This document shows positions 25,867 to 34,495 of a stretch of 64,000 nt of DNA, piece by piece. The stretch is from contig NZ_CP073318.1 in assembly GCF_018263855.1 (NCBI RefSeq), positions 6,882,001 to 6,946,000 of the forward strand, in the 5' to 3' direction. The DNA is from Kutzneria sp. CA-103260. GTDB taxonomy: Bacteria; Actinomycetota; Actinomycetes; Mycobacteriales; Pseudonocardiaceae. The stretch's first letter is position 1. Each line of letters starts with the position of its first letter. The notes beneath the pieces are model-generated. The model was not told where the DNA came from and did not search any database. It saw only the letters and a program-made list of their open reading frames with translations. Both the position numbers and the translations under genes were made by a program.

Positions 25867-26601
25867 TCAGTTGCCGACATTGGTGGAGGTGAAAGGTCCG
25901 GTGGGCTGCGCGGGCCTCACGGCCCCGTGCCAATGTGCCTGGGCACCGAAGTGCTCGGTCACATCACGCCACGTTCTCCAGTCGATGGCCAGGGCCTTAA
26001 GGAAACCCGACAGATAGTCGTCGAGGTCACCACCCGGCCGGCGACGTTCGATGTAACAGATCGCCGCGCCGCAGGGATAGAGCAAGCCGTCGATACAGTC
26101 GTCATCCTCGAGGAACGGGCGCAGATACTGTGCGGCCGCCCGGATATGTGGGTGTGTCAGGGGAAGTGCAGCGACGTACCGGCCGAGATTGTTGAACCAG
26201 TCTTGGATCCCGTCGTCGTCGAACCAGTCCTCGTTGTGCAGGAAGTCGCTCAGGTACCCGCGCGCGTTCTCCAGCAACTCCTTGCTGGAGGCCGCACCTG
26301 GTCCTGCCGAGATGGTCTGCGTGGTGCGCGGTAGTGGGTGTCGCGCCTGGGACAGCACGGCGTCAAGGTCCAGCGTCAACCACGCCGCTTGCACCACGGG
26401 ACCAACTCGGAACACGAAACGCGGCAGCTCGTCGAGAACGGCTGCACAGAACTCTTCGGAGGTCTCGTGGGCGGTCAGCTTGCCCACGACACGGACACGA
26501 TCGGGATGCACAGGGACGCCCGCTGCTTCCAACTGGGGGACGACGTCGGCTAGCACGCGGGGAACCACCAAGGCGGTCAGCGACCGGTCCCGGCGCCGCA
26601 T
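25867..26601 (-). CDS. Hypothetical protein, coupled downstream gene
   Basis: 244 aa from ATG 26601, which overlaps the end of the upstream gene by 25 bases; I prefer it to a start at 26679 that would overlap by 100. It begins MRRRDRSLTALVVPRVLADV and continues with LTAHETSEEFCAAVLDELPR and an acidic/aromatic middle (YLSDFLHNEDWFDDDGIQDW, FNNLGRYVAALPLTHPHIR, AAAQYLRPFLEDDDCIDGLL, CYIERRRPGGDLDDYLSGFL). No catalytic motif seen. Family unknown. The coupling suggests it works with the product of 26577-27230. Confidence 0.6.
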   Translation of the reverse strand: MRRRDRSLTALVVPRVLADVVPQLEAAGVPVHPDRVRVVGKLTAHETSEEFCAAVLDELPRFVFRVGPVVQAAWLTLDLDAVLSQARHPLPRTTQTISAGPGAASSKELLENARGYLSDFLHNEDWFDDDGIQDWFNNLGRYVAALPLTHPHIRAAAQYLRPFLEDDDCIDGLLYPCGAAICYIERRRPGGDLDDYLSGFLKALAIDWRTWRDVTEHFGAQAHWHGAVRPAQPTGPFTSTNVGN

Positions 26602-27230
26602 TGCCCCCAGTACTGAGCCTGAGCCAGCAACCACCAGGGTTGGCTCGCAATATCCTCGGTCAGCAACAACAGCGACCACTGGCCAGCCTCGACTGATCCG
26701 AGCAGCCGCTCACGATCAGCGGCGAGGTCGGGTCGGTTCGGGGCCAGGAGTTCACCGACAACCTCGGCGCGGGCACTGGGCGAACGGACGGCGTCGGCGT
26801 ACAAGTTGACGACATCGCGTTCGGCAGCGACCAGCCGTTCGGCAATCGGGCGGAGGGGTGGGCTCACCGTGTCCAGGCGCCAGCGATCGAGCGAACGCAG
26901 CTCCGCCGCATAGGTACGCAGATGAAGCTCACGTCGCAGTGTCCGCAACGCCCGCTCGGTGAACTGCGCCCGCTGCAGGAACCTGCGGGCCTCACGGAGA
27001 TAAGGGTGCCGCGCCAGGCAGATTCCACACCCGGCCGGTAGGAGCGCTTCGACATCGGCGAGGGTCGCGTCCGGGGGAAAGGTCAGCGAGCCTACGACAT
27101 TGCGGACACTGCGTGACAGGCGACCGCAGCCCTCGACGTGGCGGCGCCCTGACGGTACGGCCCACACGGGATGGGTCGTGCCCGCGAGCGGGCCGGCGGA
27201 GATGTCCGCGGCGGTGATCGTGACGTCCAC
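26577..27230 (-). CDS. Hypothetical protein, upstream gene of coupled pair
   Basis: 217 aa, GTG start with GGGAG just upstream. The first 60 residues are a beta-rich domain (DVTITAADISAGPLAGTTHP, VWAVPSGRRHVEGCGRLSRS); then GCGICLARHPYLREARRFLQ and a strongly helical, Arg-rich part (FTERALRTLRRELHLRTYAA) ending with QWSLLLLTEDIASQPWWLLA. Cys residues are few (CG-x-C). No recognised domain. Overlaps the next gene by 25 bases. Confidence 0.6.
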   Translation of the reverse strand: MDVTITAADISAGPLAGTTHPVWAVPSGRRHVEGCGRLSRSVRNVVGSLTFPPDATLADVEALLPAGCGICLARHPYLREARRFLQRAQFTERALRTLRRELHLRTYAAELRSLDRWRLDTVSPPLRPIAERLVAAERDVVNLYADAVRSPSARAEVVGELLAPNRPDLAADRERLLGSVEAGQWSLLLLTEDIASQPWWLLAQAQYWGQCGAGTGR

Positions 27231-27263
27231 TGTGCTCCCACAGGCAGGAAACGATGGGACCGT

Positions 27264-27797
27264 TCACACTGCAGCATGCTCCGTCTCGACTTGTCCTCTC
27301 ATGTGCAGCAGCGCGGCGGCGACCAGCAGTCCCCACATCAGGAACCAGGGATCCCAGAGAAAGGCGTGCCAGGCCAGCGCTCGGTGATCCGCGGACGGGG
27401 CGGCAGGGATGACACCTACCTGGATCAGAATCACCACACCGGTCAGCGCCAGGCCGTACAGGGGCAACACCACCGCCTCGACCCACACCACGCCACGCAC
27501 GAGGCGATGCCACCTGCTCCCGGCGCGGCGAACAGCCAGCAACGGCAGCACCGAGGCGTTCACCTTCAGGAACACCGCAGCCCAGGCGAGCAGGATCGTG
27601 CCGACGCTGTGGGTGCGCCCGCCACGCTCCAGTGCGCCGCCGACGGTGTCCAGCAACACCGTGCCGCCCACGCTCCAGTAGAGGCTGACGGCGGCAAAGA
27701 GCAGTCCGACAACCATCGCCGCCTGCACGAACCGTAGACCGCTCGACCCACGTTCCAGGGCCGTCGCCGAGTCTTGCCTCGCCGCGATCGGGACCAT
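27264..27797 (-). CDS. DUF3995-type integral membrane protein
   Basis: 177 aa from ATG 27797; the longer frame to 27938 adds only a random-looking tail. Four hydrophobic helices: VQAAMVVGLLFAAVSLYWSV, TILLAWAAVFLKVNASVLPL, VEAVVLPLYGLALTGVVILI, and WDPWFLMWGLLVAAALLHMR. The YWSVGG...DT start and the closing DPWFLMWGLLVAAA are, as I recall them, the signature of the DUF3995 family of small membrane proteins with unknown role. It lies 34 bases downstream of the coupled hypothetical pair's promoter side and is on the same strand. Confidence 0.7.
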   Translation of the reverse strand: MVPIAARQDSATALERGSSGLRFVQAAMVVGLLFAAVSLYWSVGGTVLLDTVGGALERGGRTHSVGTILLAWAAVFLKVNASVLPLLAVRRAGSRWHRLVRGVVWVEAVVLPLYGLALTGVVILIQVGVIPAAPSADHRALAWHAFLWDPWFLMWGLLVAAALLHMRGQVETEHAAV

Positions 27798-28274
27798 ACC
27801 GCCACCATGGCACCCAGGGTGCGCGTGCACCTCAGGGAAGCCCCCATGCACTTCCCGAGTCTGGCGCGCTGTGCGGCACTCAACCTGATACTCCGATCGG
27901 ACCGTGACAGGGCAGGGGCCAGGTCCACGTGCACGCAATCGCCCTATCGATCAAAGATCCAGCTCAAGCTGCAACGAATGAGCATCTCAAGACGCGTGCC
28001 ACATGACTCGTGCCACATGGCGATGGAAGGTTGACAGAGGCCAGCTTGCGCGAAGCGAGCGGAACTCCCTCAACCTGCCACCCATTTGGAGGCAAGAGGT
28101 CACAATTTCGCATCTCGCCGTAATAAATCGTCCCACTTCAGCGATGCTGCGTACACCTAGTTAGATGTGCGACAACGTGCTCAATACACCAAGTTTCAGC
28201 GGCGAACAATTATTGGTCAAATTTATTGAATATATTTTGCCCGTGAAGGCGATTACGCTTCCAAGAGGAGACCC
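27798..28274. other. Intergenic, A/T-richer promoter region
   Basis: 477 bases between divergent genes. The part from about 28090 to 28250 is markedly A/T-rich for this window (TAATAAATCG, AATTATTGGTCAAATTTATT), typical of a promoter for recently acquired DNA. AAGAGGAG before 28275 is the ribosome-binding site of the lipoprotein gene. No gene seen. Confidence 0.5.
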
Positions 28275-29051
28275 ATGCCTCACATCGTTCGAACCGCTCT
28301 ACTCGGCGCCATAGCGCTGTTACTGACCGCCTGCACTGGTGGCACAAACGTGCGGTCACTGACACCGAGTTCGACACCAACCGGCAGCACAGCCTTCTCA
28401 ACCAACACCACGTCAGCGAACCCCACGACAGCGCCGGTGGCTTACACCCACACCTACACCTTCACACAAACGCTCGATGGCAACGGGTACCAGGAGCACG
28501 TGACGTTGGAGTTAGGCGAACCCAAGCTCGCCGCCGACCGACCGATCACCGCTCAAGCGTGTCGTGTCAACCAACAGAAGGACCTACTGGTCCCATTCAG
28601 GATCATGCTGACGAATGCCACGACCGGCTTCAGTACCACACTCAGCTACAACTTCGAGTCGGCCACTATCGACTCCAATCTTTTCATCGAGATCGATCTC
28701 AGCGATGGCGCGACCTGCAATACAAATTTTGGAGGCCAATCAACGGACGGCACTCTTGCCAATATCAGTTCAGCCCAGGAGGTCGAACCGAATCAAGCCA
28801 TAACAGCCCAAGGGTTTATTGGCCTGCAGGACTACGCGAGCCCGGCGGGCCACGCTGACACTGAGCTCGGTCAGGCATTCTTGCTCGTGGCGCCGGTACA
28901 AGGCACCACCGGCTTCACTGGCACCCCAGTGGCCCAGGGCGAGGCCAGCCACTTCGTCTTCCCCGCCTATTACGTTCCCGTCGACGGAAAGACTAATGGC
29001 TGCACCACCAGCTTCAACAACTACCAAAGTTTAACGAGTTGCTCCGGCTAA
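28275..29051 (+). CDS. Putative secreted lipoprotein
   Basis: 258 aa, ATG with a good AAGAGGAG ribosome-binding site. N-terminal signal with lipobox: IALLLTACTGG (LTAC, acylated Cys at 20). A Ser/Thr/Pro-rich linker (about 25-60) is followed by a beta-rich domain: YTHTYTFTQTLDGNGYQEHV, DLLVPFRIMLTNATTGFSTT, IDLSDGATCNTNFGG, and CTTSFNNYQSLTSCSG at the end. Four Cys in the mature part could form two disulfides. The TLxLG-P / VPFRIMLTN pattern resembles DUF4352-like immunoglobulin-fold lipoproteins. Lower GC and more A/T-ending codons than its neighbours suggest separate acquisition. Confidence 0.7.
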   Translation: MPHIVRTALLGAIALLLTACTGGTNVRSLTPSSTPTGSTAFSTNTTSANPTTAPVAYTHTYTFTQTLDGNGYQEHVTLELGEPKLAADRPITAQACRVNQQKDLLVPFRIMLTNATTGFSTTLSYNFESATIDSNLFIEIDLSDGATCNTNFGGQSTDGTLANISSAQEVEPNQAITAQGFIGLQDYASPAGHADTELGQAFLLVAPVQGTTGFTGTPVAQGEASHFVFPAYYVPVDGKTNGCTTSFNNYQSLTSCSG

Positions 29052-29265
29052 GCCGCATCGACCAGGTCGCGGTTCCCGATGACGGCCACATGCTTCGTAC
29101 TCATTCGCCCCTGTGCCGCACAAAAATCGGTGTAGCCATGCGATCAGTGGTTTCACTGACCACCCCAAGCAGGAAGCCCACCGCGAGCAGGCCCTGCGCC
29201 TGGTTACATAGGACCATCGGCCACGTCGTGTCCGCACCACGAGGAGCCGACCCGGCGGGCTCCGC

Positions 29266-29600
29266 CTAGGACCGCGTCAGTGCCCACCCGCGACCAAGTC
29301 GGGCGAGCTCACCCTGAAGGCGGCGCTCGCCCCACAGACGATTCTGTTCTGCCAAGGACACAACAGGGCTCCGGATCTCCGTCGAGATCGACGGACGCCC
29401 GCGCGCGACCGATACGTCCACTTTGCCCAGACCAGGCGATGACGCCAATGGAATGTCGTCTCCGGACGCGCGGTTGGTTCCGGGCAGCCGGAGAACCCTT
29501 GAGCAGATCACGATCAACACTTCTGCATGACCAACTACCCGGCGACGGGCTGGGTAGCGGGCCAGATCACGAAAACCGTGCGAGAACCCGACCGGTGCGA
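29266..29600 (-). pseudogene. IS (rve-type integrase) transposase fragment
   Basis: A minus frame without proper start contains ARYPARRRVVGHAEVLIVIC and then GRPSISTEIRSPVVSLAEQN followed by RLWGERRLQGELARLG. The pattern R-P-x-I-x-x-E-I-R...N-x-x-W-G-x-x-R-I-x-G-E-L is the helix-turn-helix region preceding the DDE core in integrase-type (IS481/IS3-like) transposases. The frame stops right after GWALTRS and the DDE core is missing. Confidence 0.6.
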
Positions 29601-29725
29601 CGCTGACACCGATCTCCGCGTTGTCGCCGGGCGACGTGGTTGCCATGCCACCACCAGGCTGATCCGGCCTTTGACTCGGTAGGCTACGCAGCTGCCGACG
29701 AGTCGGTACCTGGGGAGGGTATGCG

Positions 29726-32700
29726 GTGTTCGGTTGGGGCAAAGGGCGCACTGAGCGAAACGCCCATAACGACACACGCCGCTCCCCAAACGAGCCTGCG
29801 GCTGGGCTTCCACATGACGAGGGCAGCTCTGTCATCGGGATCGCGGCGGCGCGGTGGGGCGTGCGCCTCTCGGCGCCATTTGCACGGTTCACGGAACCGG
29901 GCTGGTCCTACGAGCGGGTGGTGGCGACGCCATGCCCGACGTGCGGCGGTGAGCTGCACACCCTGCGCAAACCGTATATGAGCGCAGGTAAGCAGTATCG
30001 CTATGTGGCCATCGTGTGTCCGCGCTGCCCAGCCGCGTTTGATCTGGCAGGAGTCGGCGTGAAGAAGTACGACCACCTGCTCACACCGCCGCGCAGGGCT
30101 GCTGCGGATGGACCGCCACGGGCCACCGCATTGAAGACCGTGGTGGACGACGCGGTGGCGGCGGCGAACGACTCGACGATCAGTGATCTCACCGAGCGGC
30201 TGTGGGGTGTGCGCCCGACCTCAGCGTCACCACATTTCGACCGGCCAGGGTGGTGGCACGAAGGGCCGAGCCCACGGCCATGCCCCGACTGCGGAGAGCC
30301 GTTGCAAGCGTTCCGCAAGAACTACGACGGACCGAACCGCAAACCCGGCACCAAGCCAGGACACCTAGTCGCCGCAGTGTGCCCAGCTTGTCCTGCGACG
30401 TTTCAGCTGCGCACGCTCGGGCTGCGGACCTACGCCCACCTGATGACCCCGCCCGAATCCGAAACGACCAAGCCAGTATCGCGGCCCAACTCGACGCCGT
30501 GGTTGGACTGCGACGTCGAGCCCGGTGGAATGCGGATCCGGACGATCCACGTCGCGGACGTCGAGGCCTACGTCGCCGAACTGCTCGGTCAGCCGGGAGC
30601 GCGTGTGGTCGCCTCTAGCCCCGTCCCGCTGCTGGTGGAGACGCGGCTGCTGCACTGGGTCAAGACCACTAACCCGCACGCGACAATCCCGCGGCAGCCA
30701 CCGCACACGGATGTGCGGGTGCTGCTGCCGCTCGCGCCGGAGTTCGAGCCCCTCGCCTCCCGGCTAGCCCAAGCCGATGTCGCGTTCCGACAGGTTCGGT
30801 ATTGGCTGGAAGACGAAACGATCTCAACAGTTGGTGAAGGCGCGCGGTTGGCACCGCTACGGGCCACCGCCGCCGTATCGACGTTGGTCAACGGCATCGG
30901 CTCGGACCCGGTGACGGTGCGCGGTGTCGACGCCGCGGCGGCACGTGACGCGTTCGAGATGATCTGGCAGGCCCACGACGAGACGGTGTCGACTGTGTGG
31001 ACGCCCGTGGCGGCAGCCGAATTCGTCCCTGTCGACTGGCTGCCCTATCTGCCGTACCCGACGCTGAACCCGGCACAGGCGCAGACCGCGCCGGTCATCG
31101 CGGACGAATCCGGACACGTGGTCGTCACCGCGCCGACGGGTGCCGGCAAAACCGTCATCGGGATGTTGGCTGCGATCAAGGCAATCGTCACCCAGGGCCG
31201 GAAAGCCGCGTGGCTGGTCCCCCAGCGGTCACTCACCGATGAACTCGACCGCGAACTGGAAGCCTGGCGCGGCCTCGGCGTGCGGGTGGAACGGCTCTCC
31301 GGTGAGCAGGTCACCGACCTACGCAAGATCCGCGACGCCGACTTGTGGATCTCCACCACGGAGAAGTTCGAATCGCTGTGCCGCACCGCCTCGATGCGCA
31401 CCGCGCTGGCAGAGGTCGCATGCCTGGTGGTCGATGAGATCCACCTGCTCGGCGACCCTGTCCGCGGCCCACTGCTGGAGGCTCTGCTGGCTCGAGTGCG
31501 CGGCACCGACTCGCCCGTCCGGATTGTCGGTCTGTCCGCGACGGTGTCCAACGCCACCGAAATCGCCGACTGGCTCGGCGCACATCTCGTCGCGACCGTG
31601 TGGCGTCCCAGTCGCCTGACCTGGCAGCTTCCCGCCATTCCCGGCAGCCACACACGCACAGTCGAGCACTCCCAGCGCAACCAGCTCGCCGTCGCGATCA
31701 CCGCACAAGTCACCGAGCACGCCGGCAGTGTGCTGGTGTTCTGCGGCAGCAAACGCAACGTCCGCGCCACCGCGCTGGCCATCGCCACCGCCCGCGGCGC
31801 CAACACCGCCGGCGTGCACGTTGACGACCTCGACGCCCTCGAACGTGTCTGCACTTCGGTCCGAGTCGGGCTCCACTACAGGGACTGGGACCACAAGGCC
31901 GCCGCCGAACGCGCGTTCCGGGCCCGTGACCTCGACGTCCTGGTCGCCACCACCACTGTCGCCGCCGGGGTGAACCTGCCCGCCCGCGCCGTCATCGTGC
32001 GCGACACCCAGCTCGGCACCACCACCATGGGGGTGGCCACCGTGCAGCAAATGTTCGGCCGCGCCGGCCGGGTCGGCGCCGGCGAAACCGAGGGCTGGTC
32101 CTACCTGATCACCACCGAAGGCGAACGCCCCGACTGGCAGGCCAAACTGGTCGCCGGCTACACCGTCGTCTCCCACATCGCCAACACGCTGCCGGACCAC
32201 CTGCTGGCCGAAGCCGCCCAGGACCGCCTGCACACCGTCAGCGACGCCGAGCACTGGTGGATCAGCACCCTGGCCCACCACCAGGGCACCCGCGACGTCG
32301 GCCCCGTCCACGCCGCTCTCCAACTTCTCATCGACGGCGGCTACCTCACCGAGACCATCCGCGACGACACCACCCTGCTCACCGTCACTGACCTCGGGTA
32401 CCTCACCACCCGCCTCATGGTTAGCGTGCATGCTGGGATCGAACTCACCGCCCACCTCAGCGCGCTCGACCACCCTGCGGGCCCAGAACAGGCAGAAGCA
32501 CTGCTTGCCCGCACCGTGGCCACCACAGTGCCCCAGTTCGCTGAAGCCCCTGTTCCCGACGAACTCCGCCCCACCATCGCCCGGCTACTGCGCGCTGGTG
32601 GGAACCCCGCCGCGCTCGACACCACCCCACCGGCGCCCGGTCTGGCACCGGCGGACGCCTGCGCACCCGGCGACCTCGCCCAACTCGCCTTCCTCCTCGT

Positions 32701-33337
32701 CGCCCATGCCCCGCACTCATTCGCCGGCCGCAACCGCACCATCGCTGGTCTCACCGCCACAACACTGTTCCCGATCCTCGCCGAGGCACCCCGCTACTTC
32801 TCCTGGCTCGCCGAACAAGGCCCCCTCGGCACCGTGCACCCCTGGATCGCCATTACCGCCGCGGACCTCGGCCGCCGCATCCGCTGGCGCACTACCGCCC
32901 CGCCGCGAGGATCGGGCCGGCTGCTGTGGATGTGCGAACAGATGGCCACCCGCGAACACGCCGACCAGCTCGTCCCCCAGCTCTACCGCTCCGCCCGCAA
33001 CGCCGACATCACCAGTCCCGACTGGCCTTCCGGCCAACCGCCGCGCCAATGCCGGCTCGACCACAACGCCTACCTCACGCTCCTGCGCGACCGCACCACC
33101 GGCACCACCATCAGCGACCACCCCGACGGCACCATCACCATCCAGCACCCCGACAGCGGCATCGTGACCCTTTGGTCCGACAATGGCTTTCAACCGCACC
33201 CCACCATCAGCCAGCATGACTACCGCTTCCCCGAGATCCCTGAGGATCCCACCGTGCGCGGCGCCGCGATCTTCACTCGCCGCGGCGACTACCACGTCCA
33301 CGGATGGGGAACCGAGTACAACCAGATCTCAGGTTGA
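29726..33337 (+). CDS. Ski2-like DEAD/DEAH-box helicase with two N-terminal zinc ribbons
   Basis: 1203 aa from GTG 29726 (GGGGAGGG upstream). The N-terminus has two copies of one module: CPTC...CPRC at 70-73/98-101 preceded by WGVRLSAPFARFTEPGWSYE, and CPDC...CPAC at 186-189/219-222 preceded by WGVRPTSASPHFDRPGWWHE. The helicase core has APTGAGKT (about 468-475), VVDEIHLLGD (DEIH box, about 569), LSATVSNATEIADWLG (motif III), VATTTVAAGVNLPARAVIVR (motif V) and QMFGRAGRVGAGETEG (motif VI, about 774). This is the pattern of Ski2/Hel308-type superfamily 2 helicases. A winged-helix-like part and a long C-terminal region follow. It stands alone in its operon. A nucleic-acid surveillance or defence role is inferred from location only. 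Confidence 0.85.
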   Translation: MFGWGKGRTERNAHNDTRRSPNEPAAGLPHDEGSSVIGIAAARWGVRLSAPFARFTEPGWSYERVVATPCPTCGGELHTLRKPYMSAGKQYRYVAIVCPRCPAAFDLAGVGVKKYDHLLTPPRRAAADGPPRATALKTVVDDAVAAANDSTISDLTERLWGVRPTSASPHFDRPGWWHEGPSPRPCPDCGEPLQAFRKNYDGPNRKPGTKPGHLVAAVCPACPATFQLRTLGLRTYAHLMTPPESETTKPVSRPNSTPWLDCDVEPGGMRIRTIHVADVEAYVAELLGQPGARVVASSPVPLLVETRLLHWVKTTNPHATIPRQPPHTDVRVLLPLAPEFEPLASRLAQADVAFRQVRYWLEDETISTVGEGARLAPLRATAAVSTLVNGIGSDPVTVRGVDAAAARDAFEMIWQAHDETVSTVWTPVAAAEFVPVDWLPYLPYPTLNPAQAQTAPVIADESGHVVVTAPTGAGKTVIGMLAAIKAIVTQGRKAAWLVPQRSLTDELDRELEAWRGLGVRVERLSGEQVTDLRKIRDADLWISTTEKFESLCRTASMRTALAEVACLVVDEIHLLGDPVRGPLLEALLARVRGTDSPVRIVGLSATVSNATEIADWLGAHLVATVWRPSRLTWQLPAIPGSHTRTVEHSQRNQLAVAITAQVTEHAGSVLVFCGSKRNVRATALAIATARGANTAGVHVDDLDALERVCTSVRVGLHYRDWDHKAAAERAFRARDLDVLVATTTVAAGVNLPARAVIVRDTQLGTTTMGVATVQQMFGRAGRVGAGETEGWSYLITTEGERPDWQAKLVAGYTVVSHIANTLPDHLLAEAAQDRLHTVSDAEHWWISTLAHHQGTRDVGPVHAALQLLIDGGYLTETIRDDTTLLTVTDLGYLTTRLMVSVHAGIELTAHLSALDHPAGPEQAEALLARTVATTVPQFAEAPVPDELRPTIARLLRAGGNPAALDTTPPAPGLAPADACAPGDLAQLAFLLVAHAPHSFAGRNRTIAGLTATTLFPILAEAPRYFSWLAEQGPLGTVHPWIAITAADLGRRIRWRTTAPPRGSGRLLWMCEQMATREHADQLVPQLYRSARNADITSPDWPSGQPPRQCRLDHNAYLTLLRDRTTGTTISDHPDGTITIQHPDSGIVTLWSDNGFQPHPTISQHDYRFPEIPEDPTVRGAAIFTRRGDYHVHGWGTEYNQISG

Positions 33338-33470
33338 TCGAGCGCCAGGGCGTCCCGAGTTGTCCAGGCGACCGTGCTCGCCAAGACGGCCACCAGCGGG
33401 GTCACCATCGGTCATCGGCCCGATCCGGCCCCTGTCCGATACGGCCTGATGAGGTGGTCCTCGGTCATCG

Positions 33471-33833
33471 TCACGCGGGCCGCGAAGTGCCACTGCCCGC
33501 AACCAGGCTGCCCTCGACTCCGGCGCCGGCCAGCAGTGCCGACAACGCAACCAGCAGGTGGTCAAGGTCGTCCTTACTGGCCCACGCCGCGACGTAGTCG
33601 TCACCGACGTGGATGTTCACCGAATCCCGGTGTCCACCTGACGCGGTGTACATCCTTTTCACGAAGCCCAGACAGAGTGCCTCGACAGCGGGAATCAGCG
33701 CCTCGTTGATGCGCTCGGCGTGCAGGGGGATGTCCAGTTCGACGAAAACCTTCGTGCGGTGGCGAGTGATGCCCAGGGCGCCCGGAAGGTTGTACTGGCT
33801 GGCGAGTTCCGTCGACACGTCAGTTGTGGCCAC
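33471..33833 (-). CDS. Hypothetical small protein
   Basis: 120 aa from a GTG at 33833; the frame is open to 33926 but the added part looks random. The protein reads TDVSTELASQYNLPGALGIT, RHRTKVFVELDIPLHAERIN, EALIPAVEALCLGFVKRMYT, VNIHVGDDYVAAWASKDDLD, HLLVALSALLAGAGVEGSLV: an alpha/beta domain with good codon bias and no known motif. Convergent with the helicase gene, 134 bases apart. Function unknown. Confidence 0.5.
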   Translation of the reverse strand: MATTDVSTELASQYNLPGALGITRHRTKVFVELDIPLHAERINEALIPAVEALCLGFVKRMYTASGGHRDSVNIHVGDDYVAAWASKDDLDHLLVALSALLAGAGVEGSLVAGSGTSRPA

Positions 33834-34274
33834 CTGCCCAGCTTGCCGGCATGGCACCCAGGTCGCCAGGGCCGACCGCACGACAGAGCCTGCATATGCC
33901 CCATACGGTGGGGGTGGGTGGTTCACGAGGTCAAGCGGCTGCGGCGGACGCAGATGCAGGACAAGGCGGTTTGTCTGTCAAGACCCGGGACACACCACCA
34001 CCATACGGCCGGGGACAGTAGGGCACGACAGGGGCTGCCTCACCCGGAAACGCTGGGTTCACGCCCCGCGAAGTCCACCCCAAGCAGACCAACCAAGGCG
34101 CGTGGTTTACCCTTCAAAACAGACCTAAATCAGAGGGGTAAACCATTTTCGATCCGTCGAGTCAGGCTATCACAACAACCCCAGACGGCGGCATCCAGTC
34201 GATCGGACGACATAGGAAGTCGGCACGTACTACATGTAGGTTCGCCCCGTCCAGGGTCCACAGTTCTGCGGTCG
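33834..34274. other. Intergenic, no gene recognised
   Basis: 441 bases. Plus frames crossing it (33613-34128, 33720-34280) are antisense or low quality and show no domain. It includes CCCTTCAAAACAGACC / AGAGGGGTAAACC A-rich stretches around 34110-34145. Nothing else recognised. Confidence 0.45.
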
Positions 34275-34472
34275 TCATGAGCCAGGCACCACCACAATCC
34301 AGGTCTGATAGTGGGTGGGCGTGTAGTATATCGAACCGCCAGAGGCGTTGAGCGGTGACGGCGCGACGTCGACGTGCCCGGCAACCTTAGTCAGCAGGTC
34401 GCGGTACACCACCAGTTCGTCGGCGTCGGCGATTGAAATGATGATCTTCAGATCGATAGCAACCCCCGGCAC
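34275..34472 (-). CDS. Small protein at the end of the EACC1-caspase operon
   Basis: 65 aa from a GTG at 34472, 23 bases after the stop of the caspase-STAND gene and on the same strand. The sequence DLKIIISIADADELVVYRDL, LTKVAGHVDVAPSPLNASGG, YYTPTHYQTWIVVVPGS has strand-helix-strand character and the codon bias of a real gene. It resembles in size and topology the small partner proteins of bacterial effector operons. No Shine-Dalgarno is obvious, so it may be translated by reinitiation. Family not recognised. Confidence 0.45.
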   Translation of the reverse strand: MPGVAIDLKIIISIADADELVVYRDLLTKVAGHVDVAPSPLNASGGSIYYTPTHYQTWIVVVPGS

Positions 34473-34495
34473 ATTGAGCTACACATACGTCACGA

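Noticed and set aside
31319..32473. 384-codon minus-strand frame
   Set aside because: Antisense to the helicase core motifs.
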